Notes: a model not told the origin generated them from the letters alone. Positions 52,562 to 61,248 are shown, counted from the first letter of the stretch. The stretch is 64,000 bases of DNA from Autumnicola musiva (GCF_031846585.1 NZ_JAVRHK010000002.1:248001-312000); one strand, 5' to 3'. Translations and numbers: made by a program.

Positions 52562-53581
52562 TTACAATCTGTCATGGGAATTCCCATATTCTTTTTTATA
52601 AATTTTTAGAATTAAAAGAAACAGGGAAATCAAAATAGGGCCAAATATCAATCCTATAAAACCAAAAAGCGGAACCCCTACAACCACTCCAAAAAGAGTA
52701 ATTAGAGGATGCACACTAGCCAGTCTTTCCAGCACATAAAGCCTTATGATATTGTCTGTGGCTCCCACAACCACAAAACCATAAATTAGGATAGCGATGG
52801 CCTGCCAGTTATCGCCCTGTGCAAACAGGAGAATGGTAACCGGTAGAATACCTATTGCGGTACCTATAAAAGGGATCATAGAGCCAACTGCAGTAATTAC
52901 AAACCAGAAAAATGGATCTGGCACTCCTACAATAAGAAAACCTATTAAAGCGATTATTCCCTGGCACAGCGCCACCAGTGGTATACCCAGAGCATTGGAT
53001 TTTACCAGTTGATTGCTTTCCTCTCCAATTATGGTGATATTTTCCTTCCCGAGGGGAATGTATGTTATTAGGGAATCCCGAAGCGTCTGCCTGTTAATTA
53101 GCATATAATAAAGCATAAAATACATGATGCCAATAGCAATTAACGCATCAAATGTACCGCCTGCCAGGCTTTGCAGGTTAGAAGAAACCCAGGTGGTAAC
53201 AGAGGATGTGTCTATACTACTGCTAATATTGTAGCCTAAATATTCTTCAATATAATTGGTTTGATCTTTTACCGCCCTAATAACCCTTTCTGAATTGGCT
53301 ACTGCCTTACCTATTTTAGAAGTAAGCATAAGAACTATTAAAGAAACCGGTACAAGTATGCCCACAAAGGAACCCATCATTAGCAGGACTGCAGCAAGGG
53401 GAGGTTTCCAGCCTCTGGCCAGCAGTTTTCGCATCCAGTTAATCAAAAGGGCATAAAGGGTTATTGCTCCCAGTACACCGGATAGGTAAGGAATAATTTC
53501 CCTGAAAATTAAAACCGTGAGGAATAAAATTAGCAGGAGCACGAAGATTTGCCGTACTAATGCCGGTTTTAATGTGTTCAT
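52562..53581 (-). CDS. AI-2E-family transporter
   Basis: 339 residues with about eight membrane helices in the N-2-6 arrangement of the family: two early pairs, a central amphipathic region (residues about 90-150) and a C-terminal block. Signature segments are the Gly-rich VGVPDPFFWFVITAVGSMIPFIG and LFGVVVGVPLFGFIGLIFGPI. Family members export autoinducer-2 or other solutes or act as Na+/H+ antiporters; the substrate here is unknown. Confidence 0.9.
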   Translation of the reverse strand: MNTLKPALVRQIFVLLLILFLTVLIFREIIPYLSGVLGAITLYALLINWMRKLLARGWKPPLAAVLLMMGSFVGILVPVSLIVLMLTSKIGKAVANSERVIRAVKDQTNYIEEYLGYNISSSIDTSSVTTWVSSNLQSLAGGTFDALIAIGIMYFMLYYMLINRQTLRDSLITYIPLGKENITIIGEESNQLVKSNALGIPLVALCQGIIALIGFLIVGVPDPFFWFVITAVGSMIPFIGTAIGILPVTILLFAQGDNWQAIAILIYGFVVVGATDNIIRLYVLERLASVHPLITLFGVVVGVPLFGFIGLIFGPILISLFLLILKIYKKEYGNSHDRL

Positions 53582-53600
53582 ATGTTAGGGTTAGTTGTTG

Positions 53601-54023
53601 TTAACTGGCAAAAAGCTGATCCATATTTTTAAAAGCTTTAAACTCTAAAGCATTTCCGCACGGATCTTTAAAGAACATAGTAGCCTGTTCTCCCACTTCC
53701 CCTTCAAACCTTATGTAAGGTTCAATAACAAAATTGACTCCTTTCGCCTTCAGTAATTTTGAAAATTCCTGAAAAACATCCCATTTAAGAACTACACCAA
53801 AATGAGGTACCGGCACATCTTTTCCATCAACGGGATTTGAATGAGCAGAGGGATTATCTTCCGGAGCTTTATAATGGATAACCAGCTGATGTCCGAAAAA
53901 ATTAAAATCCACCCAATGCTCACTGCTTCTGCCTTCGCCACATCCGAGGGTTTCTTTGTAAAATTTTCGACATTGTTCCAGGTCAGAGACCGGAATGGCA
54001 AGGTGGAAAGGTTGTATCTTCAT
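53601..54023 (-). CDS. VOC-superfamily (glyoxalase/bleomycin-resistance-like) protein
   Basis: 140 residues with two beta-alpha-beta-beta-beta modules. Metal-ligand positions are visible: His8 in QPFHLAIPVSDL, a second His in VPHFGVVLKW, and Glu in NALEFKAF. It could be a lyase, dioxygenase or thiol transferase; no specific substrate can be given. It stands alone on the minus strand between the transporter and rluF. Confidence 0.85.
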   Translation of the reverse strand: MKIQPFHLAIPVSDLEQCRKFYKETLGCGEGRSSEHWVDFNFFGHQLVIHYKAPEDNPSAHSNPVDGKDVPVPHFGVVLKWDVFQEFSKLLKAKGVNFVIEPYIRFEGEVGEQATMFFKDPCGNALEFKAFKNMDQLFAS

Positions 54024-54137
54024 GATTGGCTGATTTGAAATAATTAAAACTTAACCTTTAAAATATGGAAAATCGTAATTTCTCTAAAATTAGAAAGATA
54101 AGTTAACATGCAGCCGGAACAGTGAGCTAATTATGTG

Positions 54138-54968
54138 TTAAGATTTGTCTTTACGCGTCCTTCTTTTTCTATTGCTATTCTTCGGGAAAGAGTTTGATGT
54201 ATCCTTGTTCTTTCCCGTTTTGGTCCTGGAAGCTTCTTCTGTCTTTACAGATTCATCAACCATTTTATTAATGGTTTCAAGTTCTTCAGCAGTTAAATCC
54301 CTCCATTCTCCGGTGGGAACGTCCAGTTGCACATTCATTATTCGTATGCGTTTAAGCGAGCTTACTTCATATCCCAGAAATTCACACATCCTGCGGATTT
54401 GCCTGTTAAGGCCCTGGGTAAGCACAATCCTGAATTCATATTTTCCCAACTGTTCCACCTCGCAATTGCGGGTAATAGTATTTAAAATAGGGATTCCCGA
54501 ACCCATCCTCGATAAAAAATCAGGAGTAATAGGCTTGTTCACGCTTACTATATATTCCTTTTCATGATTATTGCGGGCCCGAAGAATCTTATTTACAATA
54601 TCGCCGTCATTGGTAAGAAAAATTAATCCTTCACTGGGTTTGTCCAGGCGGCCAATAGGGAAAATCCGTTTTGGATAGTTAATGTAATCAATAATATTAT
54701 CTTTTTCAACGCGGGTATCTGTAGTACAAACAATACCAACAGGTTTATTAAAAGCCAGGTAAACGTTGGGTTCTTTTAATTCCTGTTTGGAAACAAGCTT
54801 ACCATCAACTCTTACCTCATCTCCCGGGGCTATTTTAGTTCCCATTTCAGGAATTTCTCCGTTTAAAGTTATTCGTCCCTGGTCAATTAGTTTATCGGCT
54901 TCCCGGCGGGAGCAAAATCCAATTTCGCTCAGGAATTTATTTATTCTGGTAAGTTTTTGTTCAGACAT
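54138..54968 (-). CDS. rluF: 23S rRNA pseudouridine synthase, RluF type
   Basis: 276 residues. An S4 domain (8-70) is followed by an RsuA/RluB-family synthase domain. The catalytic Asp is in FPIGRLDKPSEGLIFLTNDG, and the end motif is LTQGLNRQIRRMCEFLGY. The RluF assignment (U2604) rests on this block; RluB or RluE are alternatives. The last 55 residues are a Lys- and Arg-rich, likely disordered tail, longer than in E. coli. Confidence 0.88.
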   Translation of the reverse strand: MSEQKLTRINKFLSEIGFCSRREADKLIDQGRITLNGEIPEMGTKIAPGDEVRVDGKLVSKQELKEPNVYLAFNKPVGIVCTTDTRVEKDNIIDYINYPKRIFPIGRLDKPSEGLIFLTNDGDIVNKILRARNNHEKEYIVSVNKPITPDFLSRMGSGIPILNTITRNCEVEQLGKYEFRIVLTQGLNRQIRRMCEFLGYEVSSLKRIRIMNVQLDVPTGEWRDLTAEELETINKMVDESVKTEEASRTKTGKNKDTSNSFPKNSNRKRRTRKDKS

Positions 54969-54984
54969 AAAAAAGATTCTGCTA

Positions 54985-54992
54985 CAAAGATA
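54985..54992 (-). promoter_or_regulatory. Minus-7 box of rluF
   Basis: On the minus strand TATCTTTG matches TAnnTTTG and ends 16 bases before the rluF ATG. No TTTG is seen at the ideal distance. Confidence 0.5.
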
Positions 54993-55101
54993 CGAGTTTT
55001 GGAATCCCTTTGCACAGGCATTGGTGTTCCATTTTTTCGGTATATCCTGAGATTAAAAATAGGCAAATAAGAAATTTCAATAAAAATAAAAGTGGGCAGG
55101 C

Positions 55102-55125
55102 AACCTTTTGTAACTTTTCCGCGTC
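55102..55125 (+). promoter_or_regulatory. Candidate ECF-type promoter of the sigma gene
   Basis: AAC (55102-55104, in GCAACCTT) and GTC (55123-55125, in GCGTCTA) are 18 bases apart, the geometry of ECF promoters (AAC motif at -35, GTC at -10). It lies 36 bases before the GTG start of the sigma gene, so autoregulation is suggested. Confidence 0.5.
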
Positions 55126-55160
55126 TATGTAAATAGAAGGCCTTTAATAACTGAAAACAG

Positions 55161-55724
55161 GTGAAAGTAATTCAACTTTTTAAAAATGAAACGCAACTAA
55201 TAAAGCGTGCGGCCAAAAATAACCGCGAGGCACAGCAGCGTTTGTATGAGATACACTCCGGAAAAATGTTAAGCGTTTGCCGGCAGTACATAAAGGATAT
55301 GCACCATGCTGAAGAAGTAATGCTGAATGGTTTTTTTAAGGTTTTTACCAATATAGGATCCTTTAAAGGAGAAGGAAGTTTTGAAGGCTGGATAAGGAAA
55401 ATTATGGTTCGGGAGGCGATATCCTTTTTAAGGGCAAATAAAAATGTAGAATTTCAGCAGGAGGAAATAACAAATTATTCTGAAAGTGGGAATAATATAA
55501 ATTCTGAACTGGAAGTAGCCCATATTCAGCAGATGATAGACGACCTTCCCGAGGGTTACAAAATGGTTTTTGTGATGTATGCAGTAGAAGGGTATAAGCA
55601 TAGTGAAATAGCGAAAATGCTTGATATTTCTGAAGGGACTTCAAAATCACAATTATTTAAGGCAAGAAAGATGCTGCAGGAGCAGCTAAAATCACAAAAC
55701 GAAACAGGTTATGGCACCAATTAA
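55161..55724 (+). CDS. ECF RNA polymerase sigma factor
   Basis: 187 residues from GTG at 55161, the only start before the conserved region. The sigma-2 region (about 22-95) includes IHSGKMLSVCRQYI, HHAEEVMLNGFFKVF and FEGWIRKIMVREAI; the sigma-4 helix-turn-helix region (about 120-175) includes LPEGYKMVFVMYAVEGYKHSEIAKML. The linker is short. Its stop overlaps the start of the next gene by 14 bases, a common arrangement with an anti-sigma factor. Confidence 0.93.
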   Translation: MKVIQLFKNETQLIKRAAKNNREAQQRLYEIHSGKMLSVCRQYIKDMHHAEEVMLNGFFKVFTNIGSFKGEGSFEGWIRKIMVREAISFLRANKNVEFQQEEITNYSESGNNINSELEVAHIQQMIDDLPEGYKMVFVMYAVEGYKHSEIAKMLDISEGTSKSQLFKARKMLQEQLKSQNETGYGTN

Positions 55725-56478
55725 ATTTGAAGAGCATATAAAAGAGCAGCTCGAAAAAAGGCAAATTTCGCCTTCTGAAGCCAGTTGGGATAAGCTTGAA
55801 GCCCGGCTTGATGCTGCCGAAAATAAAGATAGAAGAAATTCCAAATGGTGGATAGGTGTAGCGGCTGCGGTAGTAGCGGTACTGGTAATTGCAGGCTCTG
55901 TTTTTACTGCAGAAGATGTTACCAACACGCCACAAATTGTAGAGCAGCCGGTAGAGAAAACTTCTTCCCCCTCTGTTAAAGAAGAATTGAAACCTGAAAC
56001 TCATATTGCTTCGGAAGAAGTGGAAAAAGAACTTTTTGTTGAGGAAGATTCAGAAAAAACATCAGGTTTCCGGAAGCCACAGGAGAATATGAAAACTGAG
56101 GTGGCACAAACTGAAACTGTAAATCAACTGAAAGAAAAAGGAATAACAGATTCTACTTCAGTTAATCCTGCGATTCAAAATCAACCGGAAGAAGCGGTTT
56201 TCAGAAGTAAACTGGAAGAGATTATTGCGGCGGTAAATTCCGCAGAAAGGGAAAAGGGGAACATTAAGAATGCTGAGGTTAATTCCCTTCTTGCCGAGGC
56301 TGCAAAGGAGATTAGCCGTGAAGCCGGAATGGCAAATGCTACTGAAGTAGTAGATGCCAATGCCTTGTTGAGAGCTGTTGAAGGCGAACTGGACGAATCT
56401 TTCAGGCAGAAGGTTTTTGAAATGCTTAAGGAAGGCGTAATAAAAGCCAGAACAGCGGTAGTAACAAGGAACAATTAA
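55711..56478 (+). CDS. Single-pass membrane protein, likely sigma regulator
   Basis: 255 residues. The N-terminal 45 residues are cytoplasmic and helical (EEHIKEQLEKRQISPSEASW), a membrane helix spans about 46-65 (WWIGVAAAVVAVLVIAGSVF), and the rest is periplasmic, acidic and helical. The topology and the 14-base overlap with the ECF sigma gene fit an anti-sigma factor, but there is no ZAS motif or other proof. It is probably translated by coupling to the sigma gene. Confidence 0.75.
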   Translation: MAPIKFEEHIKEQLEKRQISPSEASWDKLEARLDAAENKDRRNSKWWIGVAAAVVAVLVIAGSVFTAEDVTNTPQIVEQPVEKTSSPSVKEELKPETHIASEEVEKELFVEEDSEKTSGFRKPQENMKTEVAQTETVNQLKEKGITDSTSVNPAIQNQPEEAVFRSKLEEIIAAVNSAEREKGNIKNAEVNSLLAEAAKEISREAGMANATEVVDANALLRAVEGELDESFRQKVFEMLKEGVIKARTAVVTRNN

Positions 56479-56561
56479 ACTAATAATAATCATCACAATC
56501 CTGAAGAGGGTTATTCATCAATCAATGAAGTGCAGAGGTACTTCAGCTAAAAATCAACATC

Positions 56562-57596
56562 ATGAAAACAATTATTTCTTACGTAGTATTTAGTCTTTTT
56601 AATTTAGCGGTTGCTAATGCTCAAATGGTTAGCATACATAATGGCAATGAAGATATGTCTAATTCAGAAAAAATAGAAGATCTCGAAAAACGGAAGGAGA
56701 ATATAGTCGCAAATGAAAAAGAAGCTCTAAAGAAGGAGGCTGAAAAAATTAATCAGCAGGCCGAAAATGGAGAAATCACCTGGGACGAAGCAGAAGAACT
56801 TAAAAAAGAAGCCGCAAAAAAGCATGCCCTTAATATTGAAAATAGGGTTGCAATTATAGATAATCGTCTTGAACTGCTTTCCCGTGGGGAAGATTGGCAT
56901 GAAGGAACAAGTACCTATGTACAGGTGGGCAGGAATGAAGATAGTGAAGATTATTATGCCAGGACGGTTTCTGAACTGGTCATTGCCGCGGGTTTAAATA
57001 ATGCTCTTCTGGAAGGGCAGTCTATCGAGGATTCTGATTTTAAAATTGGTGGCAGCAGGTTTTTTGAAATCGGTTGGGCCTGGAAAACCCGCGTTTTCAA
57101 AAAAAGCAACTGGCTGAGGTTAAAATACGGACTTTCTTTTCAATTTAATGGATTGAAGCCTACAGATAACCGCTATTATGTAGAAGACGGGGATGAGACT
57201 TACCTGGTTGAATTTGAGGAAGACCTGGATAAGTCAAAATTTAGAATGGATAATCTTGTTGTTCCGGTACATTTTGAATTTGGCCCATCCAAACGCTATG
57301 AGTCGGCAAAAGGGGTGAAGTTTGTGACTGGTAAAATGTTTAAAGTTGGATTGGGGGGATATGCCGGTTTTAACATAGGAGAGCGCCAGAAACTAAAGTA
57401 TGAAATAGATGGAGATAATAAAAAGGAGAAGCTTAAGAACGATTACAATACTAATGATGTTATATATGGGCTTAGCGGATATATAGGCTGGGGAGACACT
57501 TCGCTCTATGCAAAGTATGACATCAATACTATTTTTTCCGATGCTAATCCAGAGTTGAATAATATTTCCTTAGGTATACGATTCGATTTAGATTAG
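56562..57596 (+). CDS. Outer-membrane protein with coiled-coil N-terminal region
   Basis: 344 residues. A signal peptide ends at about residue 21 (NAQ). Residues 28-105 are a long charged helix rich in Glu, Lys and Ala (EKIEDLEKRKENI), likely a coiled coil. Residues 150-344 look like a beta-barrel with a final Asp, including LRLKYGLSFQFNG. The gene follows the sigma and membrane-protein genes by 83 bases; together they could be a cell-envelope stress unit, with this as a candidate effector. I recognise no family. Confidence 0.72.
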   Translation: MKTIISYVVFSLFNLAVANAQMVSIHNGNEDMSNSEKIEDLEKRKENIVANEKEALKKEAEKINQQAENGEITWDEAEELKKEAAKKHALNIENRVAIIDNRLELLSRGEDWHEGTSTYVQVGRNEDSEDYYARTVSELVIAAGLNNALLEGQSIEDSDFKIGGSRFFEIGWAWKTRVFKKSNWLRLKYGLSFQFNGLKPTDNRYYVEDGDETYLVEFEEDLDKSKFRMDNLVVPVHFEFGPSKRYESAKGVKFVTGKMFKVGLGGYAGFNIGERQKLKYEIDGDNKKEKLKNDYNTNDVIYGLSGYIGWGDTSLYAKYDINTIFSDANPELNNISLGIRFDLD

Positions 57597-57637
57597 CCGA
57601 ACTATAATTTTTGTAATTTTGTTTTAAAATGAAAAAG

Positions 57638-57664
57638 CCTCACAGGTTTTCAAACCCTGTGAGG
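57638..57664 (+). terminator. Hairpin upstream of dnaG
   Basis: CCTCACAGG (57638-57646) pairs with CCTGTGAGG (57656-57664), nine of nine bases, around a nine-base loop. The following tract is TTTAAATATTTT rather than a clean T-run. It is likely the terminator of the outer-membrane protein gene, with the dnaG start about 27 bases further. Confidence 0.65.
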
Positions 57665-57690
57665 TTTAAATATTTTAGAATCTTCAAAAT

Positions 57691-59655
57691 TTGATCTCAA
57701 AAACTACCATAGACAATGTTTTTGAAACTTCCCGGGTGGAGGAGGTGATTGGGGATTTTGTGCAGCTAAAAAAATCTGGCAGCAATCTTAAAGGACTAAG
57801 TCCGTTTAGTGATGAACGTACGCCAAGCTTTATGGTCTCGCCCGTAAAGCAAATATGGAAAGATTTTTCCAGCGGGAAAGGCGGCAATGTAATTGCTTTC
57901 CTTATGGAGCATGAACATTTTACCTATCCCGAAGCAATTAAATATCTGGCGAAAAAGTACGGGATAGAAATTGAAGAAACCGAGCAAACAGACGAGCAGA
58001 AGCAGCAGGCCGATGAGAAGGAAAGTATGTATCTGGTTTCTGAATTTGCCGCTAAATATTTTCAAAAAATCCTTCATAAAACCGATGCCGGTAATGCTAT
58101 TGGTTTAAGCTATTTTAAGGAGAGAGGTTTTACCGCAGAAACTATCGAAAAGTTTGACCTTGGATATTGCCTGGACGATTGGGATACATTCACCAAAGAA
58201 GCTTTGGGTAGTGGGTATAAACTGGAATACCTGGAAAAGACCGGACTTACTATTGTTAAAGGCGAAAAACAATTTGACCGTTTTAAGGGCCGCGTGATGT
58301 TCCCTATCCACTCCATGTCCGGAAGGGTTCTTGGGTTTGGAGGCCGGATTCTCACCAACGATAAAAAAACTGCTAAATATCTTAATTCTCCGGAGAGCGA
58401 TATTTATCATAAAAGCAAGGTCCTTTATGGAATCTATTATGCCAAACAAGCTATTGCCAAAGAGGATAATTGTTTTTTAGTTGAAGGCTATACCGATGTT
58501 ATTCAGTTTAACCAGACAGGGATTGAAAATGTGGTTTCTTCTTCCGGAACGGCTTTAACTTCAGAGCAAATACGTCTTATAAACCGGCTAACCCGCAATA
58601 TTACTGTTCTTTTTGATGGGGATGCAGCGGGAACGCGGGCTTCTTTACGCGGAATAGACCTTATCCTGGAGCAGGGCATGAATGTAAAAGTCTGTACTTT
58701 TCCCGAAGGTGAAGATCCTGATAGTTTTGCCAGGAAATACAATGAAGAAGAGCTGAAGCTATATTTAGCTGAAAATTCTAAAGATTTTATTACTTATAAG
58801 GCATCATTACTGGTGAATGAAGCCAAAAATGACCCTGTGAAAAAAGCGGAGGTCATAAGGGATATGGTGGGCAGTATTGCAAAAATTCCCGATAATATTC
58901 AGCAGGAAATTTATGTTCAGGAATGTTCCCGTTTAATGGATATTTCTGAAGATGTTCTTTTCACCACCCTTGCACAGCTGAATTCAAAAGGATCCGGCAG
59001 GACGCCCGGGAAAAAGCGGCCGAAAAAATCTATGGATGTGGTTCGCGAAGATGCCGGTGCGAAGCCTAAAGTAAAAGTAAATGAATTATATGAGCTGGAG
59101 AGAAAAATCATCAGTCTTTTGCTGTTGTACGGAAAGCGTGAGGAGGAATTTGAAGATCTTGTCCTGAAGCAAACTGAGAACGGCGAATTAAGCCTGGAAC
59201 CTGAAAAACAAAACACCCGGGTTTTTGAAAAGATTTTTCTTGATTTACAGGAAGATGAAATTGCTTTTGCTAACCCGCATTTCAGGGAAATTTATAACTT
59301 TTTAATTCAGAAACTGAACGGTGAGGAAGAGTTTGCTATAGAGAATTTTATAAATGAAGTGCCGGCGGAAGAAGCTTCAGAAATTACCAGCATCCTAATG
59401 GAGGAGGAGCAATATCAACTTCATGACTGGGAGCGGAATGATATTTTTGTAAAAGACAAAAAGGAAGGGGTTTCACGCCTGGTGAGTGAAACTATTCTTA
59501 ACCTTCGCCGCTACCTTGTTTCACAGAAAATTGAAGAACTCAAACAGCAAATAATGCATGCTGCACAGGAGGATAACTCTGTTACGTTACAGGACGTAAT
59601 GGATTACCTGAGCCTGAATAAGGTTCTTTCAAATAAGCTAAACCGCGTTATGTGA
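57691..59655 (+). CDS. dnaG: DNA primase DnaG (without zinc ligands)
   Basis: 654 residues. The TTG at 57691 is the only plausible start: an in-frame stop lies 15 bases upstream and no ATG or GTG intervenes. The N-terminal domain keeps the fold (GLSPFSDERTPSF, SGKGGNVIAFLMEHE), but the four zinc ligands of the CHC2 ribbon are replaced: Ser37, Ser40, Asp58 and Ser61 stand where E. coli has Cys40, His43, Cys61 and Cys64, with the same spacing. The TOPRIM domain follows (LVEGYTDVIQF, LFDGDAAG), and the C-terminal part interacts with DnaB. The stop overlaps the convergent response-regulator gene by eight bases. Confidence 0.95.
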   Translation: MISKTTIDNVFETSRVEEVIGDFVQLKKSGSNLKGLSPFSDERTPSFMVSPVKQIWKDFSSGKGGNVIAFLMEHEHFTYPEAIKYLAKKYGIEIEETEQTDEQKQQADEKESMYLVSEFAAKYFQKILHKTDAGNAIGLSYFKERGFTAETIEKFDLGYCLDDWDTFTKEALGSGYKLEYLEKTGLTIVKGEKQFDRFKGRVMFPIHSMSGRVLGFGGRILTNDKKTAKYLNSPESDIYHKSKVLYGIYYAKQAIAKEDNCFLVEGYTDVIQFNQTGIENVVSSSGTALTSEQIRLINRLTRNITVLFDGDAAGTRASLRGIDLILEQGMNVKVCTFPEGEDPDSFARKYNEEELKLYLAENSKDFITYKASLLVNEAKNDPVKKAEVIRDMVGSIAKIPDNIQQEIYVQECSRLMDISEDVLFTTLAQLNSKGSGRTPGKKRPKKSMDVVREDAGAKPKVKVNELYELERKIISLLLLYGKREEEFEDLVLKQTENGELSLEPEKQNTRVFEKIFLDLQEDEIAFANPHFREIYNFLIQKLNGEEEFAIENFINEVPAEEASEITSILMEEEQYQLHDWERNDIFVKDKKEGVSRLVSETILNLRRYLVSQKIEELKQQIMHAAQEDNSVTLQDVMDYLSLNKVLSNKLNRVM

Positions 59656-60286
59656 TATTAAGCTGAAGAAGTCTGGATTGCGTAATAAGATCAGCTACAT
59701 TATCTACCTTTAGTTTTTTAAGTAACCTGGTTTTATAAGTACTTACCGTTTTTTCATTAATATCAAGTGCTTCGGCAATGTCCTTATTTCGCTTTCCTGA
59801 GGATAAAAGGTTAAGGACTTCAGTTTCCCTGGTGGACAGGCGCTTAAATTTAGCTACCAAACTTTTATTTTGGGAAATTCCTGAATTAAGACGTTCCGTA
59901 ATTTTTTTGTTGAGGTAGATCCCTCCACGTGCCACCTGATAGATAGCTTTTTCCAGGGTTTCGGGATCGGTGGTCTTAGATATATATCCGGCTGCACCAG
60001 CCTTGATTGTACTTAAGGCATACATCTCTTCAGGATGCGTGCTAAAAATTAACATTCTTGTCCCGGGATAATCCTGCTTGATTTTCCGAAGAGCATTAAT
60101 GCCATTTATTTGAGGTAAATCAAGTTCAATAATAAGAACGTCCGGAACCCCGTTCTGAAGATATTTAAACAATTCTTCCCCACTGGTGATATTGCCAATA
60201 ATTTCCAGGGCCGGATTGTTTTGTAGGATACAACCGATCCCTCGGCTAATCACTGGATGATGGTCTGCAACTAATACTTTATACAT
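59648..60286 (-). CDS. LuxR-type response regulator with Glu at the phospho-acceptor site
   Basis: 212 residues. A receiver domain covers 1-125 and a LuxR/FixJ helix-turn-helix covers about 145-205 (LSTRETEVLNLLSSGKRNKDIAEALDINEKTVSTYKTRL). In the receiver domain the acidic Asp8 and the Lys of SKTTDP are kept, but the residue where Asp is expected (PDVLIIELDLP) is Glu54. Glu can mimic phosphorylation, so the protein may be always active or controlled differently. No sensor kinase is adjacent. A cluster of palindromes lies just upstream. Confidence 0.9.
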   Translation of the reverse strand: MYKVLVADHHPVISRGIGCILQNNPALEIIGNITSGEELFKYLQNGVPDVLIIELDLPQINGINALRKIKQDYPGTRMLIFSTHPEEMYALSTIKAGAAGYISKTTDPETLEKAIYQVARGGIYLNKKITERLNSGISQNKSLVAKFKRLSTRETEVLNLLSSGKRNKDIAEALDINEKTVSTYKTRLLKKLKVDNVADLITQSRLLQLNIT

Positions 60287-60301
60287 AATTTTAGGCTGAT
60301 A

Positions 60302-60355
60302 TAGATACGTATCGAACCGGGGAGCATTTTTAGATACATGATAATTATCTAAAAA
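60302..60355. promoter_or_regulatory. Palindrome cluster upstream of the response regulator
   Basis: GATACGTATC (60304-60313) is a perfect ten-base palindrome. TTTTTAGATA (60327-60336) and TATCTAAAAA (60346-60355) are perfect ten-base inverted repeats nine bases apart. TAGATAC also occurs twice as a direct repeat (60302-60308 and 60331-60337), 29 bases apart. The cluster lies 16-69 bases before the ATG, where an autoregulator would bind. Confidence 0.55.
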
Positions 60356-60408
60356 TAGAGTATAAAACCTTCATATAGCAGTCCTGAAAAGTATTTTCGA
60401 TAAAATGT

Positions 60409-61200
60409 TTATTTCTTTAGATGAAGAGGTATTTCGCAAATGGGGACAGGGATCATCTTATGCTTATTCTTAGAATTTAGATTTTGGTATATGTGGATAA
60501 TCTCTGCTTCCCTTCCGGTAAAATCAGCTTCAGATTTGCCTGCTTCTTTCATTTCCATTGCCCATTCCAGCTCATCATAGCTTGCACCCAATTGTTCTTC
60601 ATCGCTACGGCTATCTCCAAATAGTCCGTCACTTGGTTTAGCATTTATTATTGAATCTGAAATTTGTAAATAACTACCCAGTTCATATACCTCGCTTTTC
60701 ATAAGATCAGCAATAGGGCTTACGTCAACTCCGCCATCACCATATTTTGTATAAAATCCAACTCCAAAATCTTCCACTTTATTTCCTGTGCCGGCTACCA
60801 GGTAAAGATGTAACCCGGCAAAATAATAGAGTGTTGTCATTCTTAACCTGGCTCTGGAATTAGCCAGGCTAAGGTCCAGTAGTTCATTATTCTGGCTATC
60901 TGGCAATACGTTTTTAAATTCTTCAAATACCGAAGTTAGATTAGTGCTTACGCTGGTAACATTTGCAAAATTACGCTTAAGTTCTTCAATGTGTTTCTGC
61001 GCCCGTGTGACATGGTCGGGGTTTTGATGAATGGGCATTTCCACGCAAAGTGTTCTGAGGCCCGTTTTGGCACATAGAGTAGAGGCAACGGCAGAGTCCA
61101 CACCTCCGCTTATTCCTATTACAAAACCTTTCATGTTGGCTTTGGTGGCATATTCTTTCAGCCATTCTATTATATGGTTTGCTACCTTTTCCGTCTGCAT
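60409..61200 (-). CDS. nadE: NAD+ synthetase, ammonia-dependent type
   Basis: 263 residues. It amidates deamido-NAD with ammonia and ATP. The P-loop of N-type ATP pyrophosphatases is ISGGVDSAVAS, and VAGTGNKVEDFGVGFYTKYGDGG is the conserved substrate loop. No N-terminal glutaminase domain is present, so ammonia must come from elsewhere. The gene is divergent from gldB. Confidence 0.95.
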   Translation of the reverse strand: MQTEKVANHIIEWLKEYATKANMKGFVIGISGGVDSAVASTLCAKTGLRTLCVEMPIHQNPDHVTRAQKHIEELKRNFANVTSVSTNLTSVFEEFKNVLPDSQNNELLDLSLANSRARLRMTTLYYFAGLHLYLVAGTGNKVEDFGVGFYTKYGDGGVDVSPIADLMKSEVYELGSYLQISDSIINAKPSDGLFGDSRSDEEQLGASYDELEWAMEMKEAGKSEADFTGREAEIIHIYQNLNSKNKHKMIPVPICEIPLHLKK

Positions 61201-61228
61201 AATATTGGGTGCTTTAGTTTGTAAATGA

Positions 61229-61236
61229 TACCTTTG
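61229..61236 (+). promoter_or_regulatory. Minus-7 box of gldB
   Basis: TACCTTTG matches TAnnTTTG; a TTGG 20 bases upstream (61205-61208) is a weak minus-33 match. It is 71 bases before the gldB start. A promoter for nadE is adjacent on the other strand. Confidence 0.45.
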
Positions 61237-61240
61237 TACA

Positions 61241-61248
61241 CAAATCTA
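61241..61248 (-). promoter_or_regulatory. Minus-7 box of nadE
   Basis: On the minus strand TAGATTTG matches TAnnTTTG and ends 40 bases before the nadE ATG. It lies four bases from the gldB box, so the two promoters compete for space. Confidence 0.45.

Noticed and set aside
60327..60355. Inverted repeat as terminator of nadE
   Set aside because: The stem is AT-rich, no T-run follows on the minus strand, and related half-sites lie beside it, which fits an operator better; not excluded.
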